Below are positions 47,027-55,987 of a stretch of 64,000 bases of DNA, one piece after another. The notes below the pieces were generated by a model. The model was not told the origin of the DNA and ran no database searches. It saw nothing but the letters and a program-made list of their open reading frames with translations. The translations under genes were made by a program, and so were the position numbers. Source of the stretch: Actinomadura rubteroloni (GTDB taxonomy: Bacteria; Actinomycetota; Actinomycetes; Streptosporangiales; Streptosporangiaceae); assembly GCF_002911665.1 (NCBI RefSeq), contig NZ_MTBP01000001.1, positions 1,922,001 through 1,986,000 on the forward strand, written 5' to 3'. Every line of letters begins with the position of its first letter. Position 1 is the first letter of the stretch.

Positions 47027-47920
47027 ATGGAGTGCAAAATTGCGAAAGGTTCGATCGAGGCGAACGGGTTGAAGTTCGGCTACCTGGAAGCCGGCTCGGA
47101 CGGCGGTCCGCTGGCGCTGTGCCTGCACGGGTTCCCCGACTCTGCGTACACCTGGCGGCATCTCCTGCCTGCGCTCGCCGCGGCCGGGTACCGTGCCGTC
47201 GCGCCGTTCGCGCGGGGATACGCACCGACGTCCGTCCCCGCGGACGGCGTCTACCAGAGCGGAGCGCTCGTCGCTGACGCCGTCGCGTTGCACGAGGGCC
47301 TCGGTGGAGACCGGGACGCGGTCCTCATCGGTCACGACTGGGGTACGGCGGCGGCCTACGGGGCCTCGGCGATCGCTCCGGAACGCTGGCGCAGAGTCGT
47401 GACGCTGGCCGGCCCGCCGCTCGCGGCGACCGGCGACGCATTCCAGCGCTATGACCAGCTCAAGCGCTGGTTCTACCTCTTCTTGTTCCAGACCCCTCTG
47501 GCCGAACTGGTGCTGGACCGGCTGTTCATCGAGGGACTGTGGCGAGACTGGTCACCCGACGGTGCCGATATAGCAGCGGATGTCAGTTACGCTGCGGAAT
47601 CTTTGGCTGCGCCGGAGAACGCAGCGGCGGCAATCGAGTATTACCGGGCGCTTTTCGACCCATCGCTCCACTCCGAGCGCTACGCGCGCGAACAGGAAGC
47701 CGTCGCGGCGACAGGTGAACGCCCCGTCCTGTACCTGCATGGCACCGAGGACGGCGCACTCGGCGCGGACATCATCGCTCCGGCCGGAGATCTGAACCGG
47801 GTCATGGCTGCGCTGCCGCCGGGCTCGCATGCCGATCTCATCGCGGGCGCGGGCCATTTCCCGCACCTCGATCGTCCTGGCGAGGTCAACCGGAAGATCC
47901 TGGACTGGGTGTCCGGTTGA
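47027..47920 (+). CDS. Alpha/beta hydrolase, epoxide-hydrolase-like
   Basis: The product is 297 aa. Oxyanion loop LHGFPDSAYTW (HGxP), nucleophile elbow VLIGHDWGTAAA with Asp as nucleophile, late acid in YLHGTEDGALG and catalytic His in GAGHFPHLD. An Asp nucleophile with HGFP points to epoxide hydrolases or dehalogenases. The ATG at 47027 has a poor ribosome site, so leaderless translation is possible. It may open an epoxide made by the cluster P450s or serve self-protection. Confidence 0.85.
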   Translation: MECKIAKGSIEANGLKFGYLEAGSDGGPLALCLHGFPDSAYTWRHLLPALAAAGYRAVAPFARGYAPTSVPADGVYQSGALVADAVALHEGLGGDRDAVLIGHDWGTAAAYGASAIAPERWRRVVTLAGPPLAATGDAFQRYDQLKRWFYLFLFQTPLAELVLDRLFIEGLWRDWSPDGADIAADVSYAAESLAAPENAAAAIEYYRALFDPSLHSERYAREQEAVAATGERPVLYLHGTEDGALGADIIAPAGDLNRVMAALPPGSHADLIAGAGHFPHLDRPGEVNRKILDWVSG

Positions 47921-48014
47921 CATTGAACGCTCACTATCGCTGAGCCGCGTAGCGAACGGAGCAGGACCTAGCGGTGAGGCATGCGCCGTTTCGTCGAGGC
48001 CCTGCCTCCGACGG

Positions 48015-49046
48015 TCATGATGGTGTTGGTCTCTCCTGCTCGGCGAGCCTGAGGAGCAGTCGCTCCTCGTCGGCGCGATCGAGTCCAGGGACTGGACGGT
48101 CAGGGCGTAGGCGCGGGCCGCCCTCGTTCACCAGCCAGTTCCAGGTGTCGCGAACCGTTTCGGAGACGGGACGGCAGGTCAGCCCGGCCCGGGAAGCGGC
48201 AGATGAGTCGACGGTCCGCATGCCGTCGTACTCGGGGTCGGGTGGAAGCCACAAGGGGAGTTCGATCCACGGGCTCAAGCCCGCTTGCTCGATGACGTCG
48301 GCCGCTGCCCAGACCAACCGGGCGTTGGAGCCCGTGACGTCGATGGCGGTTCGCAGGATCTCGTCCATCGTCGTGCGGTCAGCGGGGCCGGCGACGTTGA
48401 AGGTCCCGCCGACCCGGCGTTCAGCGGCGGCGAGCATCCATTCGGCGAGGTCGCGCACGTCGATGTATTGGACGTGCTGGCCCGGCTCACCGGGAGCGAC
48501 TACGGCCCCACCCCGTTGGATTCGCCGCAGCCACCATGGGAGACGTCCGATATTCTCATACGGGCCGAGGATTAGTCCCGCACGTGCGACTAGAGAACGT
48601 TTTCCGAAAGTGGAGTCCACTGCGAGCTCACCGCTTCGTTTGGCGGCCGCATAATCGTCCTGGTTGTCGTTATCCGGATCGCCGTCGACGACCGCGGTGT
48701 CCTCGTCGGAGCCGCTCGGAATCGGCCATCGGTAGACCGAGATACTGGAAACGTATCCATAAATGTCGACGCGATCGGCGAGCAACCGTGCCGAATCCTG
48801 AACGACGCGGGGAGCCCCGCTCCATGTATCGAGAACGACATCCCACGTCCCGTCCGTGACCGCAGCGTGCAACGCGTCTCGATCGGTCCGGTCCGCGATG
48901 AGTCGGGTGACGCTCTTGGGCGTGATCGCGTGGTCGCGCCCCCGGTTGAGCGTGGTGACGTCGTGGCCTCTGGCGAGCGCTGTTTCGACGATCGCTCGCC
49001 CCACGAAATGGGTACCGCCTAGGACCAACACCTTCATGCCAGTCAT
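48015..49046 (-). CDS. NAD(P)-dependent epimerase/reductase (extended SDR)
   Basis: The product is 343 aa from the ATG at 49046 (GAGGG upstream). Rossmann motif KVLVLGGTHFVGRAIVETAL; active-site Tyr-Lys in YAAAKRSGE; later VGGTFNVAGPAD. It belongs to the atypical extended SDRs (isoflavone-reductase/nucleotide-sugar epimerase relatives). Substrate unknown. Convergent with the epoxide-hydrolase-like gene. Confidence 0.85.
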   Translation of the reverse strand: MTGMKVLVLGGTHFVGRAIVETALARGHDVTTLNRGRDHAITPKSVTRLIADRTDRDALHAAVTDGTWDVVLDTWSGAPRVVQDSARLLADRVDIYGYVSSISVYRWPIPSGSDEDTAVVDGDPDNDNQDDYAAAKRSGELAVDSTFGKRSLVARAGLILGPYENIGRLPWWLRRIQRGGAVVAPGEPGQHVQYIDVRDLAEWMLAAAERRVGGTFNVAGPADRTTMDEILRTAIDVTGSNARLVWAAADVIEQAGLSPWIELPLWLPPDPEYDGMRTVDSSAASRAGLTCRPVSETVRDTWNWLVNEGGPRLRPDRPVPGLDRADEERLLLRLAEQERPTPS

Positions 49047-49141
49047 ATTCCCTCAGAAGGTCGGTCGTTGAACGGGGTGTTCACTAGACGCGTAGCAGTG
49101 AGCGGCCCAAACGAGATGGGCGGCAAGCGAACCGGATTGGT

Positions 49142-49750
49142 CTACGTCGGGTTTGTGCGGGGCATGCGCATGAGTTCACTGAGGTATGCGTCGAGTTGTG
49201 CTGTCATCTCGTGCGCGGTCAGGTGGCGAGCAAGTCGCTGGATCGAGAGACCGTCCACCAGGGCGTGCAGGCGTCGGGCGAGTGTCTCGGCTGGCCCGGC
49301 GTCCGGCGCGAGCAGACGCGCGGTATCGAGAAGCTCTACGAGCCGCTGGCAGAGTTCGTGCATCGCGTCGAAGTGGACGCGCTGGACCTCCGCGAGATGA
49401 GGGTCGCTCAACCCGAGTGCGAGGAACGAGAAGGCGACGGACGCCTCGGTGGTGCGTTGGGCGTCGACCGGCATGGTCTCCAGCAGGATCTCGCGGACGG
49501 CCCGCCGCACGTCCGGGTCCTGCCGAGGTGCCGAGACCCGTGCCGTGACGCGTGCGATCACCTCCTCGCAGGCGAACGCGAGCAGTTCGGCGCGGGTGGC
49601 GAAGTAGTGCCGCAGCGCGCCCGGCGACCAGCCTGCCTCGGCGGCGACCGAGCGGATGGAGACGCCGTCCACCCCGTCCCTGTCGATCACGCGCCAGACG
49701 GCTTCGGCCAGCTCCGCGCGGCGTTCCTGATGGTCCACGATCTTCGGCAC
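49142..49750 (-). CDS. TetR-family regulator
   Basis: The product is 202 aa from GTG 49750 (VPKIVDHQERRAELAEA, the usual start of this subgroup). HTH: GVSIRSVAAEAGWSPGALRH followed by YFATRAELL. The C-terminal domain is of the TetR_C-type found with Mex/BetI-like regulators. It is divergent from a membrane protein gene, and a long inverted repeat covers the space between them. Confidence 0.87.
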   Translation of the reverse strand: MPKIVDHQERRAELAEAVWRVIDRDGVDGVSIRSVAAEAGWSPGALRHYFATRAELLAFACEEVIARVTARVSAPRQDPDVRRAVREILLETMPVDAQRTTEASVAFSFLALGLSDPHLAEVQRVHFDAMHELCQRLVELLDTARLLAPDAGPAETLARRLHALVDGLSIQRLARHLTAHEMTAQLDAYLSELMRMPRTNPT

Positions 49751-49763
49751 CGCATCATTATCA

Positions 49764-49796
49764 CACGACTGTGCTAAATTATTTGACACGGTCGTG
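49764..49796. promoter_or_regulatory. TetR operator overlapping the divergent promoters
   Basis: CACGAC (49764-49769) and GTCGTG (49791-49796) are the ends of an interrupted palindrome; the 18-nt halves match at 14 positions. TTGACA (49783-49788) of the membrane-protein promoter lies inside it, so binding would block transcription. Confidence 0.6.
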
Positions 49797-49809
49797 CTGG
49801 AAAGGGGCG

Positions 49810-50340
49810 ATGGTGGTCGTTCTGATCGTGGCGTGTGAGGTCGCCTTCTGGCTGCTGCTCGGTCTCGGCCTCACGGCGCGGTACCTGCTTCGCGCCCGTC
49901 GGCTCGGCGCCGGTCTGCTCCTGTGCGTGCCGCTCGCCGATGCCGTTCTGCTGGCGGCATCGGTCGTCGACCTGCGGACAGGCGCCGAAGGGTCCCCGGC
50001 GCACGGTCTCGCCGCGATCTATCTCGGAGTCTCGATCGCGTTCGGGCACCAGATGATCCAGTGGGCCGACCAGCGCTTCGCTCATCGCTTCGCCGGTGGA
50101 CCCGCGCCCGGCGGTCAGCCGAAGGCCGGGCGGGCGCATGCGGCCCGTGAACGCCGTCAGTGGCTGCGGCACCTGCTGGCTTATGCCGTAGCAGCGGATG
50201 TGCTCGGACTCCTCACTCTCCTCGTCGGGGACGTGGCGAGGATGGTGAACGCGTGGGCGGTGATGGGTCCGTGGGGGATCATTCTCGTCATCGACTTCCT
50301 GATCTCTTTCAGCTACACGATCACGCCTCGCAAAGGCTGA
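49810..50340 (+). CDS. Integral membrane protein, unknown function
   Basis: The product is 176 aa from the ATG at 49810 (GGAAAGGGG upstream). About five hydrophobic helices: VVVLIVACEVAFWLLLGLGL, LGAGLLLCVPLADAVLLAA, GLAAIYLGVSIAFG, HLLAYAVAADVLGLLTLLVG and WGIILVIDFLISFSY. A basic loop lies after helix 3. I do not recognise the family. The TetR divergent to it suggests inducible expression, perhaps in efflux or membrane stress. Confidence 0.75.
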   Translation: MVVVLIVACEVAFWLLLGLGLTARYLLRARRLGAGLLLCVPLADAVLLAASVVDLRTGAEGSPAHGLAAIYLGVSIAFGHQMIQWADQRFAHRFAGGPAPGGQPKAGRAHAARERRQWLRHLLAYAVAADVLGLLTLLVGDVARMVNAWAVMGPWGIILVIDFLISFSYTITPRKG

Positions 50341-50507
50341 TCTCAGCCGAGATCGCTGATCGGAACACGGGAGAATGGCAGGGTTGCGGGGGCGCGCCGT
50401 GCCGCTCACCTTGGCGCGTAGGCGTGCGCGACGCGGCCGAACGAACGTCCTCACGCCGCCGGGACGGCGGAACTGACGACGTTGAACCTTTCATGCCTGT
50501 CGCGGAG

Positions 50508-50545
50508 CCCTGGGACGGCCCCGCGCCGTGAAAGCCGTCCCAGGG
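50508..50545. terminator. Bidirectional terminator
   Basis: CCCTGGGACGGC (50508-50519) and GCCGTCCCAGGG (50534-50545) form a perfect 12-bp stem with a 14-nt loop between the convergent membrane-protein and GNAT genes, just after the GNAT stop. Confidence 0.7.
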
Positions 50546-50552
50546 AGTCCCG

Positions 50553-51251
50553 TCAGGCCGCGGTCACCTTTCCTGGGACGCGGGCCGCAGCGAAAGTGGC
50601 CGTACGCCGCACCCGGAAGCCGAGCGACTCGTACAGGCGGATCGCCGTCGTGTTGTGCGCGGCGGCGTGCATGAACGGTGCTTCTCCCCGCGCACGGATC
50701 CCCGCGACGAGCGTCCGGACGAGCCGGGTGGCGAGCCCCTGGCCCCGATACGTCGCATCGGTGCACACCGCGCTGATCTCCGTCCACCCCGGTGGATGCA
50801 GCCGCTCGCCCGCCATCGCGACGAGCCGTCCTTCACGCCGGATGCCGAGGTAAGTCCCGAGCTCGATTGTGCGGCTCAGGAAAGGACCGGGCTTGGTGCG
50901 CTCGACGAGCGCCATCATCTCCGGGACGTCGGCGGCGGTGAGCCGGACCGCCTCGGCATCGATCGAGCCGGTCACGCCGTTGTCGACGAGCTGGACCCCG
51001 GCCAGGCTCATCACCACCTCCCAGTTGTCGGGCGGCGCCGACAGGACGTCCACGAGAGGGACGACAACGCCCGGACCGGCGAGCGCCGCGACGTCCGCCC
51101 AGTCGGTCGCGTCCGGATGCTCGGGAACGACCAGGAACGGCGAGACGTCGGCCGGGTAGCGCACCACGTTGCCGCGCCACTCGGCGAAGTGGGCATGCGG
51201 CCCGGTCAGCGAAGCGTAGGCCGGGCGGTCGAGCGGATGAGGCCGGCTCAT
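50553..51251 (-). CDS. GNAT-family N-acetyltransferase
   Basis: The product is 232 aa from the ATG at 51251, overlapping the TauD-fragment stop (ATGA). The C-terminal GNAT fold has the acetyl-CoA loop TYRGQGLATRLVRTLV and the following HNTTAIRLYESLGFR. The N-terminal 100 residues are an additional domain seen in FR47-like proteins. It is the last gene of the sulfur-type operon; its substrate is unknown. Confidence 0.85.
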   Translation of the reverse strand: MSRPHPLDRPAYASLTGPHAHFAEWRGNVVRYPADVSPFLVVPEHPDATDWADVAALAGPGVVVPLVDVLSAPPDNWEVVMSLAGVQLVDNGVTGSIDAEAVRLTAADVPEMMALVERTKPGPFLSRTIELGTYLGIRREGRLVAMAGERLHPPGWTEISAVCTDATYRGQGLATRLVRTLVAGIRARGEAPFMHAAAHNTTAIRLYESLGFRVRRTATFAAARVPGKVTAA

Positions 51252-51682
51252 GCACACCTCGCAAAGCTCTTCCGGGTCGCGATCACCATGCGGTGGCGGC
51301 GAGGCTCGTTCGCATAGTCGCCGATCGCATAGTGCCAAGTCGCCTGGTCGTCCCACGGCACGAAGTCGCCCCGCCGCCAGCCGAAGCGGATCGAGTAGTC
51401 CGGCGACGAGGCGCAGTCGAGCAGGAAGGGCAGCAACACTCGGGTCGCGGCCGGTCTAGCGGTCAGGTGGTCGAACGGGTCGCCGATGATGCGCATGGCC
51501 GTGACGTGCTGGTGAGGGTTGAGATGCTGGTCGCGGACGAGGGCCCGGTGGCCGATGAAGTCGTGGTGCAGCGCGTCCGCTGCCGCGTCGTCCACGGGAC
51601 GGGTCAGGTCGGGTCCGGAGATTTCGACACCGAACCGGGGGTCGGCGCGGTGTACCTGGTAGTTCAGGTGCCGAACCGTCAC
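51248..51682 (-). pseudogene. TauD/TfdA dioxygenase with internal deletion
   Basis: The product is 144 aa from GTG 51682, while family members are about 280-300 aa. Residues 1-70 are the normal N-terminus (ADPRFGVEISGPDLTRPVDD, FIGHRALVRDQHLNPHQHV). At about residue 72 it jumps to the C-terminal part (RRGDFVPWDDQATWHYAIGD, NEPRRHRMVIATR). The HxD pair of iron ligands is gone, although the last His and the 2-oxoglutarate Arg remain, so the enzyme cannot be active. The frame and the GTGA/ATGA couplings at both ends are kept, so it may still be translated to couple the neighbours. Confidence 0.75.
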
Positions 51683-53073
51683 GGCTGAGCTCCCTCGGAC
51701 GCGAGCGGCGGCAGGGCGAGGTGTTCACGGAGCGTGTCGCCCTCATAGGCGGTGCGGTAGAGGCCACGTTCCTGGAGCTCGGGGACGAGCCGGTCGACGA
51801 TGTCCTCCAGGGACGTCGGGATCCGGTCGGGGAGGATGTTGAATCCGTCCACGGCCCGGGTCCGGACGTACTCGGCCCACTGGTCGGCGACCTGGGATGG
51901 CGTGCCGACGAACGGGGCGTGCCGCGTGGTGACCTCTCGTGCGAGGTCGACGATCGAAAGGTTTTCTCGCTCGGCCTTCTCCCGCCATTGCGCGATGAGC
52001 GCCAGCTTTCCCTTGCGCCGCTCGATCGGGAGCGTGCCGCGCGAGGGGTCGAGTTCGTCCTCGCTCGGAGGGATGTCGGGGAGCGGGCCGTGCGGATCGT
52101 AGGCGGACAGATCCGTGCCCCAATACTGCTCGAAGTAGGCGATCGCGCGAGCGGGGGACACCTGCTGGTGGTAGATCCAGCGCGCTTTCTCCTCCGCCTC
52201 CTGCGTGGTGTCGCCGAGAACGACCGAGGCGCCGGGCAGGATGCGCAACGAGTCTGGAGAGCGGCCGTGCCGGGCCAGCCGGGCGCGAATATCGGCGGCA
52301 TACGCGACGGCCTTGCCGAACTCGGTGTTCGCTGAGAACACGACGTCGGCGTGCGCGGCGGCCAGCTCGCGACCGCCGTCGGAGTCACCGGCCTGGAACA
52401 AGACCGGTCGTCCCTGCCTGCTTCCGGGGACGGTGGCGGTTGCACGGAAGTCCACGAGGTCCGAGTGCCGTTCGACGGGATGGATCGCACCGGGCCGCGC
52501 CCAGCTCTTGGCGTCGCCGAAGTCGGCGACGGCATCCGGTTCCCACGACGACCACAGCTCCTTGGCCGCCGCGACGAACTGACCGGCCCGCTCATAACGC
52601 CGTTCGTGGTCCAGCCAGCCGCCGTGTCGGAAGTTCGCGCCCGTCCAGGCGTTGTCGGTGGTGACGATGTTCCAACCGGCCCGGCCTCCGGACAGGAGAT
52701 CGAGGCTGGCGAGGCGGCGCGCGAGGTCGGCGGGGAAGTTGTAGGTGGTGTTCTGAGTCGCGACTAGGCCGATCTTCTCGGTCACGGCGGCCAGGGCCGT
52801 CAACTGCGTGATCGCGTCGGGTCGCCCGGCGACGTCGAGCTCGTAGACTCGACCGCGGTTCTCGCGGACGCGCAGGCCCTCACCGAGGAAGAAGGCGTCG
52901 AAGAGCCCGCGTTCCAGGAGCTTGACGACCTGGACGAAGGTCTCGATCGCGACGTGCGGTGCGGCGGCCGGATCGTCCCAGATGAGGGATCCGACGCCGA
53001 CTTGGAAGACGCCGAGGTGGACCTGGGCGTGCGGATCGTACGGGGCGCCGGTGTCGGGGGTCGTGCTCGTCAT
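51679..53073 (-). CDS. NtaA/DszA-type FMN-dependent monooxygenase
   Basis: The product is 464 aa from the ATG at 53073 (a GTG at 53085 is possible). It has the NtaA/SnaA/DszA layout of the bacterial luciferase superfamily: HLGVFQVGVGSLIWDDP, LATQNTTYNFP-like, GWNIVTTDNAWTGANFRHGG and VLFQAGDSDGGRELAA. Such two-component enzymes use reduced FMN from a separate reductase to oxidise sulfur or nitrogen heterocycles, chelators or alkyl sulfones. The three-monooxygenase operon with ABC importers suggests desulfurisation of an imported organosulfur compound. Confidence 0.9.
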   Translation of the reverse strand: MTSTTPDTGAPYDPHAQVHLGVFQVGVGSLIWDDPAAAPHVAIETFVQVVKLLERGLFDAFFLGEGLRVRENRGRVYELDVAGRPDAITQLTALAAVTEKIGLVATQNTTYNFPADLARRLASLDLLSGGRAGWNIVTTDNAWTGANFRHGGWLDHERRYERAGQFVAAAKELWSSWEPDAVADFGDAKSWARPGAIHPVERHSDLVDFRATATVPGSRQGRPVLFQAGDSDGGRELAAAHADVVFSANTEFGKAVAYAADIRARLARHGRSPDSLRILPGASVVLGDTTQEAEEKARWIYHQQVSPARAIAYFEQYWGTDLSAYDPHGPLPDIPPSEDELDPSRGTLPIERRKGKLALIAQWREKAERENLSIVDLAREVTTRHAPFVGTPSQVADQWAEYVRTRAVDGFNILPDRIPTSLEDIVDRLVPELQERGLYRTAYEGDTLREHLALPPLASEGAQP

Positions 53074-53086
53074 GTCGGGAATCACC

Positions 53087-54142
53087 TCACGATGCGGCGG
53101 CGAACCGGTTGGCGGGGCGCGGCAGGCCGAGACTGTCGCGCAACGTGGCGCCGGAAGCCGGAGGACGGAACAGCCCCTCGTCGACGAGGACCGGGAGGAC
53201 GTCGCTGATCAGGAGTTCGAAGTCGGCCGTGAGGGCGGCTGGGTGGAGCCGCACCCCGTCGAACGTCACCGCGAGCGACCGCAGCAGTTCGACGAGCCCG
53301 TCGGATGTGCCAACGTGGCGGATCCGCCGCGAATGGGGCCACGCCGCGTCGGCGTCGAGCCGGGCCGCCCGCTCCGCCGCCTGCGCGGTGGTCGCGCCCA
53401 GCACGATCTCCACTTCGGCGAACGCGAGAGCCCGGCGGTCCCCGGCGTCCGGGCCGTCCACCAGGACGATGTCGGCGCGATCGTCGACGTCGAGCGCAGC
53501 CGGGGCGAGCACTACGACCTGTCCTTGCGGAGGCCGGGGAGTGATCAGCGGTCCCTTGACCGTGAAGGTCGCGCCCTTGAAGTCGATGTGGTGGACCCGG
53601 CCCGCGTCGAGATAGCGGCCGGTCCGGGATTCCTTGATGACGGCGTCGTCCTCCCAGGAGTCCCAGAGCAGCCGCGCGGCGTCGATGACGTCGAGCACCT
53701 CGCGGCGCAACGCGGCGGCGTCCGGCGCGGGCGCGCCGATCGTGGCGAGGGACGCTTCGTCGCCGGCCGCGCCCACGATCCAGCCGGCTCTCCCGTTGCT
53801 GGCGTGGTCCAGGCTCGCAAGCTGCGTGGCGAGGTGGAACGGCTCGGTGGTCGTCACGTGCAGCGTCGGGGCGAGGCCGATCCGATCGGTCGTCGTCGAC
53901 ACGAACGCCGCCCGGGTACCGGCCTCAAGCCGACCGGCCGGAGCCGGCCCGTCGCCCGGCGGGACGGGGGCGTCGGCGAACGTGACCAGCGTGAAACCGG
54001 CGGCCTCGGCGGCCGCGACGGACGCCCGCAGCGCCTGGGGGGTGAACACGGAGCCGGGCCGACGGCCGGAGTGCCGCCATGCCGCCGGGTGCGCGCCGTC
54101 GCCGTCCAGGTCGACGGCCAGGAACAGTCGGGAACCGCTCAT
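53087..54142 (-). CDS. LLM-class flavin-dependent oxidoreductase
   Basis: The product is 351 aa from the ATG at 54142 (AAAGGA upstream). Luciferase-like barrel with FLAVDLDGDGAHPAAW at the start, GLAPTLHVTTTEPFHLATQL-type middle and RAGWIVGAAGDEASLA. It is more divergent than its two neighbours and lacks some conserved flavin-site residues by eye, so activity is less certain. It is 13 nt upstream of the NtaA-type gene. Confidence 0.82.
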   Translation of the reverse strand: MSGSRLFLAVDLDGDGAHPAAWRHSGRRPGSVFTPQALRASVAAAEAAGFTLVTFADAPVPPGDGPAPAGRLEAGTRAAFVSTTTDRIGLAPTLHVTTTEPFHLATQLASLDHASNGRAGWIVGAAGDEASLATIGAPAPDAAALRREVLDVIDAARLLWDSWEDDAVIKESRTGRYLDAGRVHHIDFKGATFTVKGPLITPRPPQGQVVVLAPAALDVDDRADIVLVDGPDAGDRRALAFAEVEIVLGATTAQAAERAARLDADAAWPHSRRIRHVGTSDGLVELLRSLAVTFDGVRLHPAALTADFELLISDVLPVLVDEGLFRPPASGATLRDSLGLPRPANRFAAAS

Positions 54143-54161
54143 CGTGATCCTTTCGGTCCGG

Positions 54162-55175
54162 TCACGCCGGAGCACCCGCCGGGACGCGCCAGCCGAGCCG
54201 AGGGGCGACCGCATGCCGGACGTCGTGGAGAATCTGCTCGTAGTCGCGCCGGTCGAACTCGTAGGGAAGTTCGAGCCGCAGCTCCGACACGGCGGCGACC
54301 GCGCGGTCGGCGAGCAGCCGTTCCACGATCTCCTCCGACGTCCCGACCAGGTCGGGGGCGAAGAGGGTGTGCCGCTCGCCGTGGGGCTTGAGGGTGCGTT
54401 CGTGGCGGTCGGCCGCGTAGGCGCGGTAACGCTCGCGGGCGGCGGTGTCCGCGCCGTCGAACGGGACGACGACCCGTCCGAGCGCGACCCGCCCGGACGG
54501 CCTCAATCGCCGGTACTCCTCGATCAGCGCGAGTTGCACCGTCTGGAAGTCGTCGCCGACGTCGTCACCGTGGACGATGTTGCCGGTCAGGAGATTCAGC
54601 CCGTGCTCACTCGCCCAGCGCGCCGAGCGCAGGCTGGCGCCGCCGTACCAGACCCGGTTCAACAGCCCCGGGCTGTGCGGTTGCAGCCGGGGCCGCTGCA
54701 CGTTCCCCGGCGAGTGGATGCGCGTGCCCTCATCGCCGAGGTAGTCGCCGCGCAGGTGCTCCAGCAGCCGGGCGATCCGGCCGTAGGACAGGTCGTAACC
54801 GCGCCAGTCCCCGTCGTGGACCAGGTCGCCGAGCAGGTCGGCGTGGGGCATCCCGGTGCTGAAGCCGGGCTGAAGCCTGCCGTGCGAGAGGACGTCGAGA
54901 GTGGCCAGGTCCTCGGCCAGCCGGAACGGGTTCTCGTAGCCGATCGGGATGACCGCGGTCCCGAGCTGGATACGTTCGGTGCGCTGGCTCGCGGCGGCCA
55001 GGAACACGGCCGCCGACGACACGCCGTGTTCGAGGTGCCGCTGCCGGATCCACGCGCCGTCGTACCCGAGGCGCTCGCCGAACTCGAAGAGCCGCAGCGT
55101 GTCCTCCAGGCCCGAGCGCGGGTCGTCGTCGGGGTAGTTTCCCGGCGTGAGGAACGCCAGTGATTCGACGGCCAT
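54162..55175 (-). CDS. LLM-class flavin-dependent monooxygenase
   Basis: The product is 337 aa; ATG 55175 follows the DUF1684 stop by 2 nt. Bacterial-luciferase fold with SLAFLTPGNYPDDDPRSGLE, RIQLGTAVIPIGYENPFRLA and VLSHGRLQPGFSTGMP. This is the alkanesulfonate-monooxygenase-like (SsuD-like) branch. It works with FMNH2. Part of the organosulfur operon. Confidence 0.88.
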   Translation of the reverse strand: MAVESLAFLTPGNYPDDDPRSGLEDTLRLFEFGERLGYDGAWIRQRHLEHGVSSAAVFLAAASQRTERIQLGTAVIPIGYENPFRLAEDLATLDVLSHGRLQPGFSTGMPHADLLGDLVHDGDWRGYDLSYGRIARLLEHLRGDYLGDEGTRIHSPGNVQRPRLQPHSPGLLNRVWYGGASLRSARWASEHGLNLLTGNIVHGDDVGDDFQTVQLALIEEYRRLRPSGRVALGRVVVPFDGADTAARERYRAYAADRHERTLKPHGERHTLFAPDLVGTSEEIVERLLADRAVAAVSELRLELPYEFDRRDYEQILHDVRHAVAPRLGWRVPAGAPA

Positions 55176-55177
55176 CG

Positions 55178-55987
55178 TCAGGCGCGCTCGTAGGGGATCT
55201 CCTGGCCCGCCTCGACCGCGACGGGCAGCCGGTTCCCGGCGGGCGGCAGCGGGCAGGTCGCGAAGTCGGTGTAGGCGCACGGAAGGTTCGCGGCCCTGTT
55301 GAAGTCCAGGGCCACGGTCCCGTCGGCGTCCGGCGCACCGACGTTCAGCACCCGGTTGGCCGCGTACGTGGTGACCCCCGACGTCTCGTCGGTGAACAGG
55401 ATGAGCAGGTCTCCCGCGTCCTTGCCGGGGAACGCGGTCAGACTCAAAGCGGCGCCGTCCAGCTCGAACTCGACCCGTCCAGGGGCGTCGTAGACGTGCT
55501 CAAGTCCCTCCACGGACGCACCGACCGTGGTCGGCACGGGCTCGTCGAACGCGACGTAGCGTCCCGTCACCACCCAGCGCGGGTCTGGCTCGTAGTCGGG
55601 CGTGCCTCGGAATTGCAGTCGCAGGGGATGCTCGGGGTGCCGTGGCCGGACGATGTCGTTCCCGCCCCGCTTCGCGACCTCGATCGCCGCGTCCTTCCAC
55701 AGGGCGAAGACGCTGCTGCGCTCGGCCAGCACACCGAACCGGTGCTCGCCGCGCACGGTCGTCCCGTCGACGACCAGCTCGTCGCCGTCGTCCAGGACCA
55801 CCACGACGCCGTCCGGCCCGGTGGACCAAGTGCCCGGCGCGTCGGGAAAGCGCTGCGGTTCGTCGCTCAGCCAGCGCAGCCCGGTGATCGCGAGAAAGCC
55901 GTGGGGGTCGGCGAGCCGGTCGTGGTGCGCCTGCCGCCAGGCTCGCCATTCCCGGATGAAGGTGTTCTCAGTCGCCTCGATCGTCAT
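55178..55987 (-). CDS. DUF1684 protein
   Basis: The product is 269 aa, ATGA-coupled to the ABC ATPase stop. The DUF1684 signatures are WRQAHHDRLADPHGFLAITG and LRWL, and the C-terminal LDFNRAANLPCAYTDFATCP with its conserved Asn and Cys. The biochemical role of the family is not established. Members often sit with peptide-type ABC importers, so it may process imported substrate. Confidence 0.88.
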   Translation of the reverse strand: MTIEATENTFIREWRAWRQAHHDRLADPHGFLAITGLRWLSDEPQRFPDAPGTWSTGPDGVVVVLDDGDELVVDGTTVRGEHRFGVLAERSSVFALWKDAAIEVAKRGGNDIVRPRHPEHPLRLQFRGTPDYEPDPRWVVTGRYVAFDEPVPTTVGASVEGLEHVYDAPGRVEFELDGAALSLTAFPGKDAGDLLILFTDETSGVTTYAANRVLNVGAPDADGTVALDFNRAANLPCAYTDFATCPLPPAGNRLPVAVEAGQEIPYERA

